Source: JBLHKT01 sp043101615 (GTDB lineage Bacteria; Planctomycetota; Phycisphaerae; Phycisphaerales; UBA1924). Taken from it: a stretch of DNA of 30,038 nt. The translations under genes and the position numbers were made by a program. The notes beneath the pieces were generated by a model that did not search any database, was not told the DNA's origin, and saw nothing but the letters and a program-made list of their open reading frames with translations. The stretch covers positions 1 to 30,038 of the forward strand of contig JBICID010000068.1 of assembly GCA_043101615.1 (NCBI GenBank). Direction: 5' to 3'. Below, in pieces: positions 13,028 to 21,556 of this stretch (its first letter is position 1; each line of letters opens with the position of its first letter).

Positions 13028-13986
13028 TGCGGTGCGGCGTGCTGGCGACGGTGTGCGTGCTCGGGTGCCTCGGGTCGAGGGGGCTGACCCCCCCGCCCCC
13101 GCCCGCCGAGGCGGGCCGGGGGAGCGCCGAGCGTTCCGACGAGCAGCGTCAGCGTCCGCCGGGCCCCGTGGGTCGCGACGGGTTCGACCGGTCGCGCGAC
13201 GATTCGGACCGTCGCGATCGGGACCGGTTCGATCTGGAGAGCCTGGAGCCGAGCGAGCTTCGGGCACGGCTGGAGCGCCGGCTGGAGTTCGTGCGTGAGC
13301 AGGAGCGCCGGATGGAGCTGGCCCTGGGCGTGCTGGACCGCGGCGGCTCGGTCAGCGAGGCCGTGCGGGTGTCGCGCGAGGGCCTGCCCGAGGGCGAGCC
13401 GGAACGGGCCGAGATGCGAGATCGGATCACGGATCGCGATCGCGCACGGTTCATGGCGCTGCTGCAGGAGCACGTGCCCGGCCTGCACGAGCGGCTGGCG
13501 GAGTTGCGGGCCGAGCGTCCCGAGGCGGCGGACGAGATGCTGGCCCGGATGGGCGGCCTGCTGCTGGACGCGGTGCGCGAGAAGATGGCAGACGACGAGC
13601 TCGGCACCGCCCGCCTGAACGAGCTGCGCGCGAGCTGGGGCGTGCTGGACGTGGTGCACCGGATCCGGACGGCGATCGAGAACGAGGGCGACGAAGCCGC
13701 CCGCCGGCTCCGCCCGGAGCTGGAGCGTGCGATCGCGATTCAGCTGCGTGCCAAGACGGAGCTGGCAAACCTGGAGCTGGCCCGCCTGCGCGAGCAGGTG
13801 GCCGAGCTCGAGAGCCGCAGCCTGCTGACGGTCTCCACCGACGACGCGACCGTCTCCGCACTGGCGGACCGGATCACGGAGCGTGCGGTGCGTCGCGGCG
13901 AGGGCAAGACGCACCGGCGGGGCGAGGGACGCCCGCCCGCGGGCGAGCCCAAGCCGCAGCCGACGTCCACGCCCAGCGGCGGCTGA
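13027..13986 (+). CDS. Predicted lipoprotein with long charged coiled-coil region
   Basis: 319 residues. The N-terminus (residues 1-14, MRCGVLATVCVLGC) reads as a short lipoprotein signal with a VLGC lipobox, followed by a proline-rich and then Arg/Asp-rich disordered segment (RDDSDRRDRDRFD). From about residue 70 to 280 the chain is helical and strongly charged, with heptad-like spacing (LRARLERRLEFVREQERRM, LELARLREQVAELESR). The C-terminus is a disordered basic-proline tail. I recognise no family. As third gene of the sigma/anti-sigma operon, joined by a TGATG overlap, it may be an envelope sensor or effector for that sigma factor. The ATG at 13027 is chosen because it gives the signal peptide; an upstream in-frame start at 12976 would lie inside the preceding gene. 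Confidence 0.7.
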   Translation: MRCGVLATVCVLGCLGSRGLTPPPPPAEAGRGSAERSDEQRQRPPGPVGRDGFDRSRDDSDRRDRDRFDLESLEPSELRARLERRLEFVREQERRMELALGVLDRGGSVSEAVRVSREGLPEGEPERAEMRDRITDRDRARFMALLQEHVPGLHERLAELRAERPEAADEMLARMGGLLLDAVREKMADDELGTARLNELRASWGVLDVVHRIRTAIENEGDEAARRLRPELERAIAIQLRAKTELANLELARLREQVAELESRSLLTVSTDDATVSALADRITERAVRRGEGKTHRRGEGRPPAGEPKPQPTSTPSGG

Positions 13987-14001
13987 GGCGGGGAAGTCCG
14001 A

Positions 14002-14370
14002 TCAGGAGACGACGGCGCCCGGGGCGATGGGGCTCATGGGCGTGGCGAGGACGACGGCCCGTTCCTGGGCGCCCTTCTCTGCGTCGGAGGCCGCGAGCAG
14101 CATGCCGCGTGACTCCTCACCCCGCAGCTCGCGCGGGGCGAGGTTCGCACAGATGATGATCTGCTTGCCGACGAGATCCTCGGGCCGGTAGTGGGCCCGG
14201 ATGCCGGCGCAGATCTGCCTGGGCGTCCCGCTGCCGTCGTCCACCTGCAGCTTGAGGAGCTTGTCGGCGTTGGGGTGGGGCTCGGCGTGCGTGACGGTGG
14301 CGACGCGCAGGTCCAGCTTGACGAAGTCGTCGAAGGTGATGGTGGGCTTGGCCTCGGCGGTCTGGGTCAT
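14002..14370 (-). CDS. Stand-alone tRNA-binding protein, MetRS beta-subunit type
   Basis: 122 residues, an OB-fold domain of the EMAP/Trbp111 type. Landmarks are ITFDDFVKLDLRVATVTHAEPHPNADKLLKLQV, the RQICAGIRAHYRPEDLVGKQIIICANL core and PRELRGEESRGMLLAA, which match the C-terminal domain of bacterial methionyl-tRNA synthetase (or separate beta subunit). It would bind tRNA and dimerise. The catalytic MetRS is not in this window. ATG 14370 has GGGAG nearby. It lies 35 bases downstream of the 1183-residue protein gene, so it may be transcribed as the last gene of the vWA-Exb operon, or have its own promoter. A much longer in-frame reading to 16800 is a shadow of the neighbouring gene. Confidence 0.9.
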   Translation of the reverse strand: MTQTAEAKPTITFDDFVKLDLRVATVTHAEPHPNADKLLKLQVDDGSGTPRQICAGIRAHYRPEDLVGKQIIICANLAPRELRGEESRGMLLAASDAEKGAQERAVVLATPMSPIAPGAVVS

Positions 14371-14405
14371 GGGGGGCTCCCTGTGTGCGATGACGGGGGC
14401 GGACT

Positions 14406-17400
14406 CTAGGGGCGGGTCCAGTCGCTGTTGCGGTAGTGCGTGCGTGTGACGTCCACGCCGAACAGTCGCGGGACGGCCTCGACCGAGGGCTGCACGACCG
14501 GCTCGTTCAGCTCGGGAAAGGCGGCGATGTCGGACCAGACCGGGTCGACGGCGAGCAGGCGTGTCTCGACGGTGAGCCAGGCGGCCTGCTCCTGGTTCGA
14601 AAGCCGGGGGCCCGGGTCCGCGTGGCAGTTGGGGCAGAGCTCGGGCCTGGCCACGCCCCGCTCGCGGACGGTGCGCTCGTTGTCGCATTCCGGGCAGGGC
14701 CAGGCCCGCGCCAGCGCGGCCAGGTACTCGGGGACGGTGGTGCTCGCGCGGTTCGCGACGCCGACGAGTTCGGGCTGCCGGGTCAGCAGCTCGCGCGTGG
14801 GCACGTCGCGGAGTGCCTCCAGCGCCGCGTCGCCCCGCCCGCGACGGATGTCGAGCAGGAGGCGAGCCCCTCGGCGTGCGGTCTCGGGCGAGGACTGTTC
14901 CTCGGGGCCGTCGGTGAGCCAGGCGTGCGCGACCAGGTCGGGCGAGAGGGTGTCGGCGAGGGCGCGGAGAAGCTGTCGCTGCTCGGGGTTGTCCGTGCGT
15001 GCACGCAGGGCCAGGGCCGCGGAGGCGGCGGTGTGGTGGTCGCCCTGGGCGGCGCCGATGGTGAGCGCGAGCACGAGCGCGTGCTCGCCCGATCGTTCTC
15101 GCCCGACGCCCAGCAGCTCCTCGCCCGCCATGAGATAGCCCGCGGGGTTGTCCGGGCGGAGCTGTTGCAGCCGCTGGTCCAGCGTGAGCGTGGGGTCGTC
15201 GGGCGGGAGGGTGACGCGCGGCGGGGTCGGGAGGGCTCGCTCGTAGGTGCGCGGGGCGGCGCGCCGGGCGTCCTCGGGCGAGACGCGGCTCATGATCAGC
15301 GAGAGCACCCTGGTGTGGAACCGCTCGGTCAGCACGGCCTGGGCGAGCGCCGAAGCCGCCTCGTTGCGGGCGGCGTTGTACCGCTCCCAGAGCGTCTCGA
15401 CGGGGCGCGCGGTGTCCGGGAAGGCGGCGACGGCGGCGAGGGCGGAGGCGGAGGCCAGAGCGTGCTGCTCGATCGCGAAGGGCTGCACGGGGCCGGAGGA
15501 GACACGCAGGCGCGTGTCCCGCTGGGCGACGATGGTCTCGGGCGTGGTGAAGGCCCGCAGCGCGGGCGGCACCGAGGCCAGGCGGGCGTTGGTGAGCGCC
15601 CGCACGCTCCTGAGCAGCGACGGATTCCGCCCGACCGGCGTGATGTGGCGCGCGTTGCGGTAGGCGTCGTGCAGCGGGTTCGCGGCCGCGTCGATCGCGA
15701 CCGAGGGGGCGTCCGTGCGCGCGAGCAGTGCGCTCGCGAGCGTGCGGTGGGCGGCCTGCTGGAAGGTCTCGCCGGGGGCCGGGCGGACGGTGTCCGAGGC
15801 GATGGAGGCGAGCAGGTCCTGGTTCTCGGGGTTGTCCGGGATGGCGGGTGAGGCCTTGAGCGCGGCCATGATGATCACGGGGGAGGTGGCGATCGGCTGG
15901 ATGGCGTCCGCGGCGGCCTGCCTGAGATTCTCCGAGCGGGCCCGGAAGGCGAGCCCGACGAGCGTGCCCGCGTCGGCGGTGTTGATCCGCGAGGGGTTGT
16001 TGTCCACCCGGTTGACCTCCTCGAGCAGTAGGTCGTCGTTGTTCATCGCCTCCAGGACGGTGATGTCCGAGGACGGGGCCTCCGAGAGGAGGGCCGCGAG
16101 GTCGTCGCCCGGCCGGTCGGGCTCGGGCGCCGGGTTGGCGGCGCGGGCCACGGCGGTGACCGCGGGCCCGTCGGCGCCCGAGAGCGTGAGCAGGGCCGCG
16201 TTGTTCAGCGTGGCGAGGCGTGCGAGGTGCTCGATGGCCGACCGGGTGTCCGTAGGGACGGGGTGTGCGAGGAGCTCGTCGGAGGTGGCGAGCCAGTCGA
16301 TGGTGAACAGGTCCTGCTTGATGTCGAGTTGCAGGTTCCACGTGGCGGCGAGGTTCTGGGAGAGCTGGAGCCGGTCCTGCCAGGAGGCGTCGGGAGCGAG
16401 CCGGGTCTCGGTGGCGATGCCGGGCGCGCTGGTAGACCTGGCGAGGGTCTCGATGGCCTGCGAGGCGCGCGCGGGGTGGACCGCGCGGTCGTTGAGACGG
16501 GCCAGCAGCCAGGCCCGGGCGGTGGAGCCAGACCGCCAATCGAGGCGTGCGACGATCGCGCCGATCGCCTCGCGTTCGCCCGGCGTGGGCGGGTCCACAC
16601 GCGCCAGGATGTCGGACGCGGCCTCGGTCAGCAGGGGCGTGGCGTCGGTGGCGGCGATCCGGGCGAGGTGCTCCGCTGCGTCGGCGAAGGCGGTGTAGGT
16701 CTCGGGCGTGGGGGCGAGGCGTCCGCGTGCACCGGCCCGGAGCGCGCCGTTGGCGGCGGGGATGGGCGAGGTCGGGGTGGAGAGCCCGAGCGATCGCCAC
16801 AGGGCGTCGAGCTCGCCGGTGAAGGCGGTGCCGGACCGAGTCTGGAGCGACGCGTGCAGGGCCGCGAGCGCGGGCAGGCGTGTCACGCCGGAGGCGTCCA
16901 GGGGGCGGTCGGTGTCGGGGATGTGCCGGGCGAGACGTCGCGCGAGCGCGTCGTCGCCCGCGCGCTCTCCCGTGACCAGATCGATGACCGGGCCGGCGTC
17001 GAGCAGCACCTCACGCCAGGCGCGGGTGTCGTGCGTGGGCCACCGTCCCAGCCAGTGCTCGAGAGCGGCGTTGACACGCTCGGCGGCCTCGGCGTGCCGG
17101 TTGGTCTGGGCGAGCGATCGTGCGGACGAGAGCTCCAGCAGGACCAGATCGGCGTTGTTGACGGTGTCGCGCGCCGGCGCGATGCGGGGCGCTGGGTCGG
17201 AACCCTCGGCGTTCCCCTGCGCCACCGCCGGGGCGGGCGTGGACGGGTCCTCCGCGGGTTCCGGATCGCTGAGCAGGCTGAGGGCCCAGAGCGCGCCGAG
17301 GATGATCACCGCCAGGGCGAGCCCGGCGGCGCCCCCGATCACCAGCGCGTTCTTCAGCCAGTTCTCGAAGATGACCTCGTCGCTCATGACCCGCATGGCG

Positions 17401-17957
17401 GGCTGCGAGGGCGCGCCGGCACGCGTCCCCGTCGGGCGGGTCGCTGCGGCGGGCTTGCTGCGAGCGGGCGCGGGAGCCTTCGGACGGGCGCTGGAACTTG
17501 AACGGCTGCCGGCGAGTCGCCTCGCAGCGGCAACGGCGTCGGCGGGCGAGAGGCCGCGCGTGATGGCCAGCGCCGCGAGGCGGGTGAGCACGCGCGGCGT
17601 CCAGCCCCCGGCCATGCCGACCAGCAGCAGCGTGTCCCGCTCGAGCGCCGCGGCGGCCCTGGTGAGCCCGAGGCGCGGCTTGGGGGACGGGAGGGGCGAC
17701 GAGGACCGGGGGGGCGTCGTCCGTGTGTGCTCGGGGATGCGCAGCAGTTGGGCCGCGGCGGCGTGCACCGCGAGCCTGGCCTCGTCGGCGTCCGGGGTGG
17801 AGGCGAGCGGGTGTGCGTCGATCGCCTCGAGCTTGCGTCCCCGGGCGGCGAGCACGTCGGCGTCGGAGAGGTTGGGGCGACGCAGGCCGAGGATCACCGA
17901 GGGGGGCGACTCGGGGGGGAGCTTGAAGAACGTCTCGAGCGGGTCGGGCTGGCTCAT
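14406..17957 (-). CDS. Large single-pass membrane protein with N-terminal J-like module and C-terminal zinc ribbon
   Basis: 1183 residues, no known family recognised. Residues about 20-75 (VILGLRRPNLSDADVLAARG, then LEAIDAHPLASTPDADEARL) resemble a degenerate J domain, with HPL where J proteins have HPD. A second small helical module (about 95-150) and an Ala/Pro/Arg-rich linker precede one membrane helix (about 203-229). The remaining ~950 residues are helical and repeat-like, apparently periplasmic, and resemble degenerate TPR/HEAT-type repeats. Near the C-terminus a CPEC...CPNC zinc ribbon lies at residues 1088-1111. A zinc ribbon on the predicted outer side of the membrane is odd, so topology should be checked. 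The gene overlaps the preceding TPR-like gene by four bases (ATGA), which ties it to the Exb-vWA operon. Confidence 0.75.
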   Translation of the reverse strand: MSQPDPLETFFKLPPESPPSVILGLRRPNLSDADVLAARGRKLEAIDAHPLASTPDADEARLAVHAAAAQLLRIPEHTRTTPPRSSSPLPSPKPRLGLTRAAAALERDTLLLVGMAGGWTPRVLTRLAALAITRGLSPADAVAAARRLAGSRSSSSARPKAPAPARSKPAAATRPTGTRAGAPSQPAMRVMSDEVIFENWLKNALVIGGAAGLALAVIILGALWALSLLSDPEPAEDPSTPAPAVAQGNAEGSDPAPRIAPARDTVNNADLVLLELSSARSLAQTNRHAEAAERVNAALEHWLGRWPTHDTRAWREVLLDAGPVIDLVTGERAGDDALARRLARHIPDTDRPLDASGVTRLPALAALHASLQTRSGTAFTGELDALWRSLGLSTPTSPIPAANGALRAGARGRLAPTPETYTAFADAAEHLARIAATDATPLLTEAASDILARVDPPTPGEREAIGAIVARLDWRSGSTARAWLLARLNDRAVHPARASQAIETLARSTSAPGIATETRLAPDASWQDRLQLSQNLAATWNLQLDIKQDLFTIDWLATSDELLAHPVPTDTRSAIEHLARLATLNNAALLTLSGADGPAVTAVARAANPAPEPDRPGDDLAALLSEAPSSDITVLEAMNNDDLLLEEVNRVDNNPSRINTADAGTLVGLAFRARSENLRQAAADAIQPIATSPVIIMAALKASPAIPDNPENQDLLASIASDTVRPAPGETFQQAAHRTLASALLARTDAPSVAIDAAANPLHDAYRNARHITPVGRNPSLLRSVRALTNARLASVPPALRAFTTPETIVAQRDTRLRVSSGPVQPFAIEQHALASASALAAVAAFPDTARPVETLWERYNAARNEAASALAQAVLTERFHTRVLSLIMSRVSPEDARRAAPRTYERALPTPPRVTLPPDDPTLTLDQRLQQLRPDNPAGYLMAGEELLGVGRERSGEHALVLALTIGAAQGDHHTAASAALALRARTDNPEQRQLLRALADTLSPDLVAHAWLTDGPEEQSSPETARRGARLLLDIRRGRGDAALEALRDVPTRELLTRQPELVGVANRASTTVPEYLAALARAWPCPECDNERTVRERGVARPELCPNCHADPGPRLSNQEQAAWLTVETRLLAVDPVWSDIAAFPELNEPVVQPSVEAVPRLFGVDVTRTHYRNSDWTRP

Positions 17958-20695
17958 CCGTCACCCCCGGGCGTGTTCTGGGTGTTGGATCCGGAAGCGT
18001 CGGGCGCGGGGCGGGGCGGATCGCAGGTGTGGTCGGTGGTGGCCTCGAGGGCGCGCGCGGCCTCGAGGATCATCTCGGCGTCGCGCTCGGGGCCCAGCGT
18101 CGGGTAGAGCACGCGGTGCTGGCGGATGGCGGCGATGGCCCGATCGGGGTCGATCTCGGCCAGCAGCCGGATGGAGTTGGCCCGCGCGGTGAACCACTGC
18201 GGGTCCGGCGGGCGCGAGGTCGCCATCAGACGCAGCCAGGCCCGTGAGGCGAGGTCGAGGTCGAGGGTCTGCTCGGCGAGGGCGGCCAGGCGCAGCACGG
18301 CGGGGCCGGCGGCGATGTCGGCGTTGAAGGCCTCGGTGTCGAGACGCAGCGCGAGGTCGCGCATGCTCTCGTCGCGCTCCCGGGTCCACAGCGCATAGGC
18401 GGCGTCGGCGATGCTGTTCATGACGCCCGCCCTCGATGCGGCGCCCGCGGCGCCGGGGCGCTCGAGCTGCGACAGGACCCGCCGTCCCGAGGCGACGACG
18501 CGTGCCAGCGCACCCGGGTCGCCGGGGCGGAGATCGAGCCGGTCGAGCGCGTCCGTGTAGACCAGGCGCTCGGCGGCGTCGGCGAAGGGGCCGGTGAGGA
18601 TGCGCAGCAGTTCGAGCTGGTCGTCCGCGTCCCCGAGCCGGTCGGAGGCCAGGGCGATCTGGACGCGCCGGAAGCCGAACTCTGGCGCGTCCGCGGAGGG
18701 ATCGATGAGGCGGTCGCGTTCGAGACTCTCCACCTTGCGCAGGGTGGCCTCGGCGCTGTCGAGCTCGGGCGGGTCGGACGACAGCGCAACATCCAGGGCC
18801 CGGCGGGCGGTGAGCAGCACGCGGCGCGCGGTCCGACCCGGGCCGTCGTCGTCGGGGTCGGGCGAGCGGAGCGACTCGGCGTCACGGTCGATCAGGGCGG
18901 AGGCGAGCGGGAGGTAGATGCGGGCGAGCCGGGCCCTGTCGGCGGGCGGGGCGTTCTTCCACTCGGTGTAGGTGAGCGAGGCGCGGTACTGGGCGGCGGC
19001 GTCGGCGTAGGTGGCCCCTGGCGGGATCTCCCCGAGGATCTCGATCGCCCTATCCGGATCCACGATGTCCTGGCCGACCAGGCGCAGCAGCAGGCCGGCC
19101 CGCTCGGTGTTGTCGTACCGCTCGAGGTAGGTCTGGGCCAGCTCGTTGCGTTTTCGCCCGGCGGAGGCGTCCCCCTCGGCGTCGAGGCGGTCGAGCACCG
19201 CGATGGCGAGCCAGAGGGGGCCCTCGGCGTCGGCGGGGCTGGTGGCCAACGCGTAGGCCCGCTCGAGCGTCTCGGCGGCCTCCTCGAGATCGCCCGCGGC
19301 GAACTGGGCCTGGCCAGCAAGGTGGGCGCAGGCCGCCTGCTCGCTCTCGAAGCCGGGCGCGTCGGCGGCCTGCAGCGCGGCGGTGAGCTGGCGGGCGGCC
19401 CCGCGGTACAGGGTGGCGACCTGCGGGTGGGCGGTGGGCTCGGAGAGCTCCTCCCCTCGCTGCTCGTGGGCACGCTGCGCGGTCTGGAAGGCCTCCACGC
19501 CCTTGACGTACTTGATGGCGAAGCCGGTGCCGTCCAGCGGGAGGTTGGGGTGAGCCCGGGCGATGTCGAGCACGACGGGGAGGTTGTCGGAGGTGAGCAG
19601 GTAGCGCAGCGCGGCGCCCGAGAGGCTCTCGGCCGCGGTCGCGCGGTTGCCCGAGAGCGTGCGCGACTCGAGGGCGTACAGGGCGGTGTCCACCACCAAT
19701 CGCCACTCCGCGACGGAGAGGTTGGATTTCGGGTCGAGGCGCTCCAGGAAGTCGCGCAGCTCGGTCCAGCGCTGCGTCTCGAGCAGGATCTGCGCCGTGC
19801 GGGTGTCCAGCTCGGACTCCAGGTGGTCCGGGAACGAGGAGGCCTCGCGCAGCGTCCGGATCCAGGAGAGGGCCAGGTCGGTGTTGTCGAGCACGGCGTA
19901 GCACATCGCCACGCCCAGCGCGGAGCGTGCCACCGGGTCGTAGCGGAGCAGCACGATCGGCAGGCGGTCCAGGGTCGGCGTCTCGTCGGGCGAATCGAGC
20001 AGTCGCCCGAAGTCCTCGATCGCCATCGAGGCGAGCTCCGGCTCGTCGTCGAGCCGGCTGAGGTAATACCCGCACCACGCCGCGTAGTAGCTCGAGAGCG
20101 AGCGGTAGCGGGTGGCCTCGTCGAGCGGGCCGGGGTCGAACTCACGCCCCGAGCGGGCCCGCCCGCGACGGAGGCGTTCGAGGCGTTCGACCCTGGTGTC
20201 CAGGTCGCGCGCGGTGGAGGCGAACTCGCCCCGCAGGGCCCGGAGCTGGTCGGCGACCTCGCGGGCACGCTCCGGGGCGAGCCGGTTGAACCGCTCCCGC
20301 TCGGCGTCGGTCTCGATGGAGGCGTACCGGGCCACCGCGAGGGTGAGTCTCAGCCCGACCGTGGCCTCGCCCGGGACGGCGATGATCAGTCGCTGGGCCT
20401 TGGAGCGGAGCTCGTCCTTCGGGATCGGCGGGGCGTCCTGCGACAGCAGGCGGATGTACACCTCGGCCAGTTGCTCGGCGACCTCAACCCGCTGCTCGTC
20501 GGCGGCCTGCGGGAGTGCGTCGAAGCGAGCCTCCAGGCGTGCGGCCAGCGGGGCGTCGAGACCCAGACGCCGGAGTTCCCGCTCGGTCTGGACCGGCCAC
20601 GGGTCTGGCTCGGGCTCCGGAGTGCGCGAGCGCTGAGCGTTCGCGGGCGAGACGCTCAGAACCAGCACCGAGATGGCGGCGACGCGTGCGAGCAT
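17954..20695 (-). CDS. Secreted helical-repeat (TPR-like) protein of the Exb-vWA operon
   Basis: 913 residues. The N-terminus (MLARVAAISVLVLSVSPANA, about 20 residues) is a clear Sec signal peptide with an ANA-Q cleavage site. The rest is an all-helical chain with recurrent A/L-rich pairs of helices, for example LAGQAQFAAGDLEEAAETLERAYAL, which is a typical TPR, and several more divergent ones (DNTDLALSWIRTLREAS, DLASRAWLRLMATS). No catalytic motif is visible. It is probably a periplasmic scaffold. The start lies one base after the stop of the upstream exbD gene, and its stop overlaps the next gene by four bases, so it is made together with the ExbB/ExbD motor proteins. Confidence 0.8.
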   Translation of the reverse strand: MLARVAAISVLVLSVSPANAQRSRTPEPEPDPWPVQTERELRRLGLDAPLAARLEARFDALPQAADEQRVEVAEQLAEVYIRLLSQDAPPIPKDELRSKAQRLIIAVPGEATVGLRLTLAVARYASIETDAERERFNRLAPERAREVADQLRALRGEFASTARDLDTRVERLERLRRGRARSGREFDPGPLDEATRYRSLSSYYAAWCGYYLSRLDDEPELASMAIEDFGRLLDSPDETPTLDRLPIVLLRYDPVARSALGVAMCYAVLDNTDLALSWIRTLREASSFPDHLESELDTRTAQILLETQRWTELRDFLERLDPKSNLSVAEWRLVVDTALYALESRTLSGNRATAAESLSGAALRYLLTSDNLPVVLDIARAHPNLPLDGTGFAIKYVKGVEAFQTAQRAHEQRGEELSEPTAHPQVATLYRGAARQLTAALQAADAPGFESEQAACAHLAGQAQFAAGDLEEAAETLERAYALATSPADAEGPLWLAIAVLDRLDAEGDASAGRKRNELAQTYLERYDNTERAGLLLRLVGQDIVDPDRAIEILGEIPPGATYADAAAQYRASLTYTEWKNAPPADRARLARIYLPLASALIDRDAESLRSPDPDDDGPGRTARRVLLTARRALDVALSSDPPELDSAEATLRKVESLERDRLIDPSADAPEFGFRRVQIALASDRLGDADDQLELLRILTGPFADAAERLVYTDALDRLDLRPGDPGALARVVASGRRVLSQLERPGAAGAASRAGVMNSIADAAYALWTRERDESMRDLALRLDTEAFNADIAAGPAVLRLAALAEQTLDLDLASRAWLRLMATSRPPDPQWFTARANSIRLLAEIDPDRAIAAIRQHRVLYPTLGPERDAEMILEAARALEATTDHTCDPPRPAPDASGSNTQNTPGGDG

Positions 20696-20696
20696 G

Positions 20697-21110
20697 TCAA
20701 GGCGATCCGGGCGAGTAGCTGCGCCGGTCGAACCCGGCGTCGAGGGCGGCCTGCATCGCGTCGGCGACGGCCTGCACCGGCACGGAATCGGACCCCCGCA
20801 CGATGACGCCCCCTTCCGCGGGGAGCTGACGCAGCAGTTGCGTGAGCGCCGCGCGAGAGCCGACCGTGTTCTCGCCGATCGTGAACGACGGGTTCCCGGA
20901 GGGGGCCAGCCGGACCTCGACGATCTGCGGCTGGAGTTCCTCGGCCTGGTTGGACCGTCCCTCGGCGCGCAGGGCGGTGTCCACGCGGTTCTCGGGCGCC
21001 GCGAAGTTCGAGGTCAGCAGGAAGAAGATCAGCAGCAGGAACACGACATCGATCATGCTGGTCATCGGCAGGGCGCCGAGACGCTTCGGGCGTCCGCTCG
21101 GGATGCGCAT
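20697..21110 (-). CDS. ExbD/TolR family protein (second copy)
   Basis: 137 residues. A short cytoplasmic basic start leads into one membrane helix with the conserved aspartate in MTSMIDVVFLLLIFFLL (D21), the proton-conducting residue of ExbD/TolR. The periplasmic domain (about 45-137) has the usual strand-helix layout, with GGVIVRGSDSVPVQAVADAM near the end. It would work with ExbB to turn proton flow into movement. It shares one base with the preceding exbD gene (TGATG). Only about as similar to that copy as to other family members, so the pair is probably functionally distinct, not a recent duplicate. Confidence 0.93.
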   Translation of the reverse strand: MRIPSGRPKRLGALPMTSMIDVVFLLLIFFLLTSNFAAPENRVDTALRAEGRSNQAEELQPQIVEVRLAPSGNPSFTIGENTVGSRAALTQLLRQLPAEGGVIVRGSDSVPVQAVADAMQAALDAGFDRRSYSPGSP

Positions 21111-21556
21111 CAGTCCACCCCCCCGCCGGCGGGCGCCGCCGGCGCGACGGTGCCGATGGCGGCCTGGCGGATGCCCAGCCCGGCCAATGACTGCGTGAGC
21201 TCGTTCAGGTGGCGGGCCGGGATGTTGCGGTCCGGGCGGATCAGGACGTCCACGGTCGCGGCGTCGCCCGCCGAGGCGATCTCGGACCGGGCCAGGGCCT
21301 CGACCTCGGTGAGCGTGAGCGCCTCGGAGGCGATGAGGTATCGCCCGGACGAGTCGATGTCGATGGTCAGATCCGGGCTCTCCTCGGCCGGCGTGGTCTC
21401 GCCGGGCTCCTCGGGCAGGTCGATCTCGGTGCGGACCAGTTCCCCGAACTGCGACGTGAACAGGAAGAAGATGATGAGCTGCAGCACCACGTCGATCATG
21501 GGGGTGAGGTCGAACGGGGGCACGGCCCGGTGGGTTTTCCTGCGACGTTTCTTCAC
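21110..21556 (-). CDS. ExbD/TolR family protein (first copy)
   Basis: 148 residues from GTG 21556, which overlaps the exbB stop as GTGA. A strongly basic start (KKRRRK) precedes the membrane helix LTPMIDVVLQLIIFFLF with the conserved aspartate D22. The periplasmic part carries an acidic insert (PEEPGETTPAEESPD) and the family's DVLIRPDRNIPARHLNEL segment. A longer in-frame reading upstream (to 22063) runs through exbB and is rejected. The stop shares one base with the second exbD gene. Confidence 0.93.
   Translation of the reverse strand: MKKRRRKTHRAVPPFDLTPMIDVVLQLIIFFLFTSQFGELVRTEIDLPEEPGETTPAEESPDLTIDIDSSGRYLIASEALTLTEVEALARSEIASAGDAATVDVLIRPDRNIPARHLNELTQSLAGLGIRQAAIGTVAPAAPAGGGVD

Noticed and set aside
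14371..16800. Minus-strand upstream extension of the MetRS-beta-like frame to 932 residues
   Set aside because: The extension overlaps the 1183-residue gene in another frame and has an Arg/Pro/Ala/His-rich shadow composition; the tRNA-binding domain begins at a well-placed ATG with its own Shine-Dalgarno sequence.
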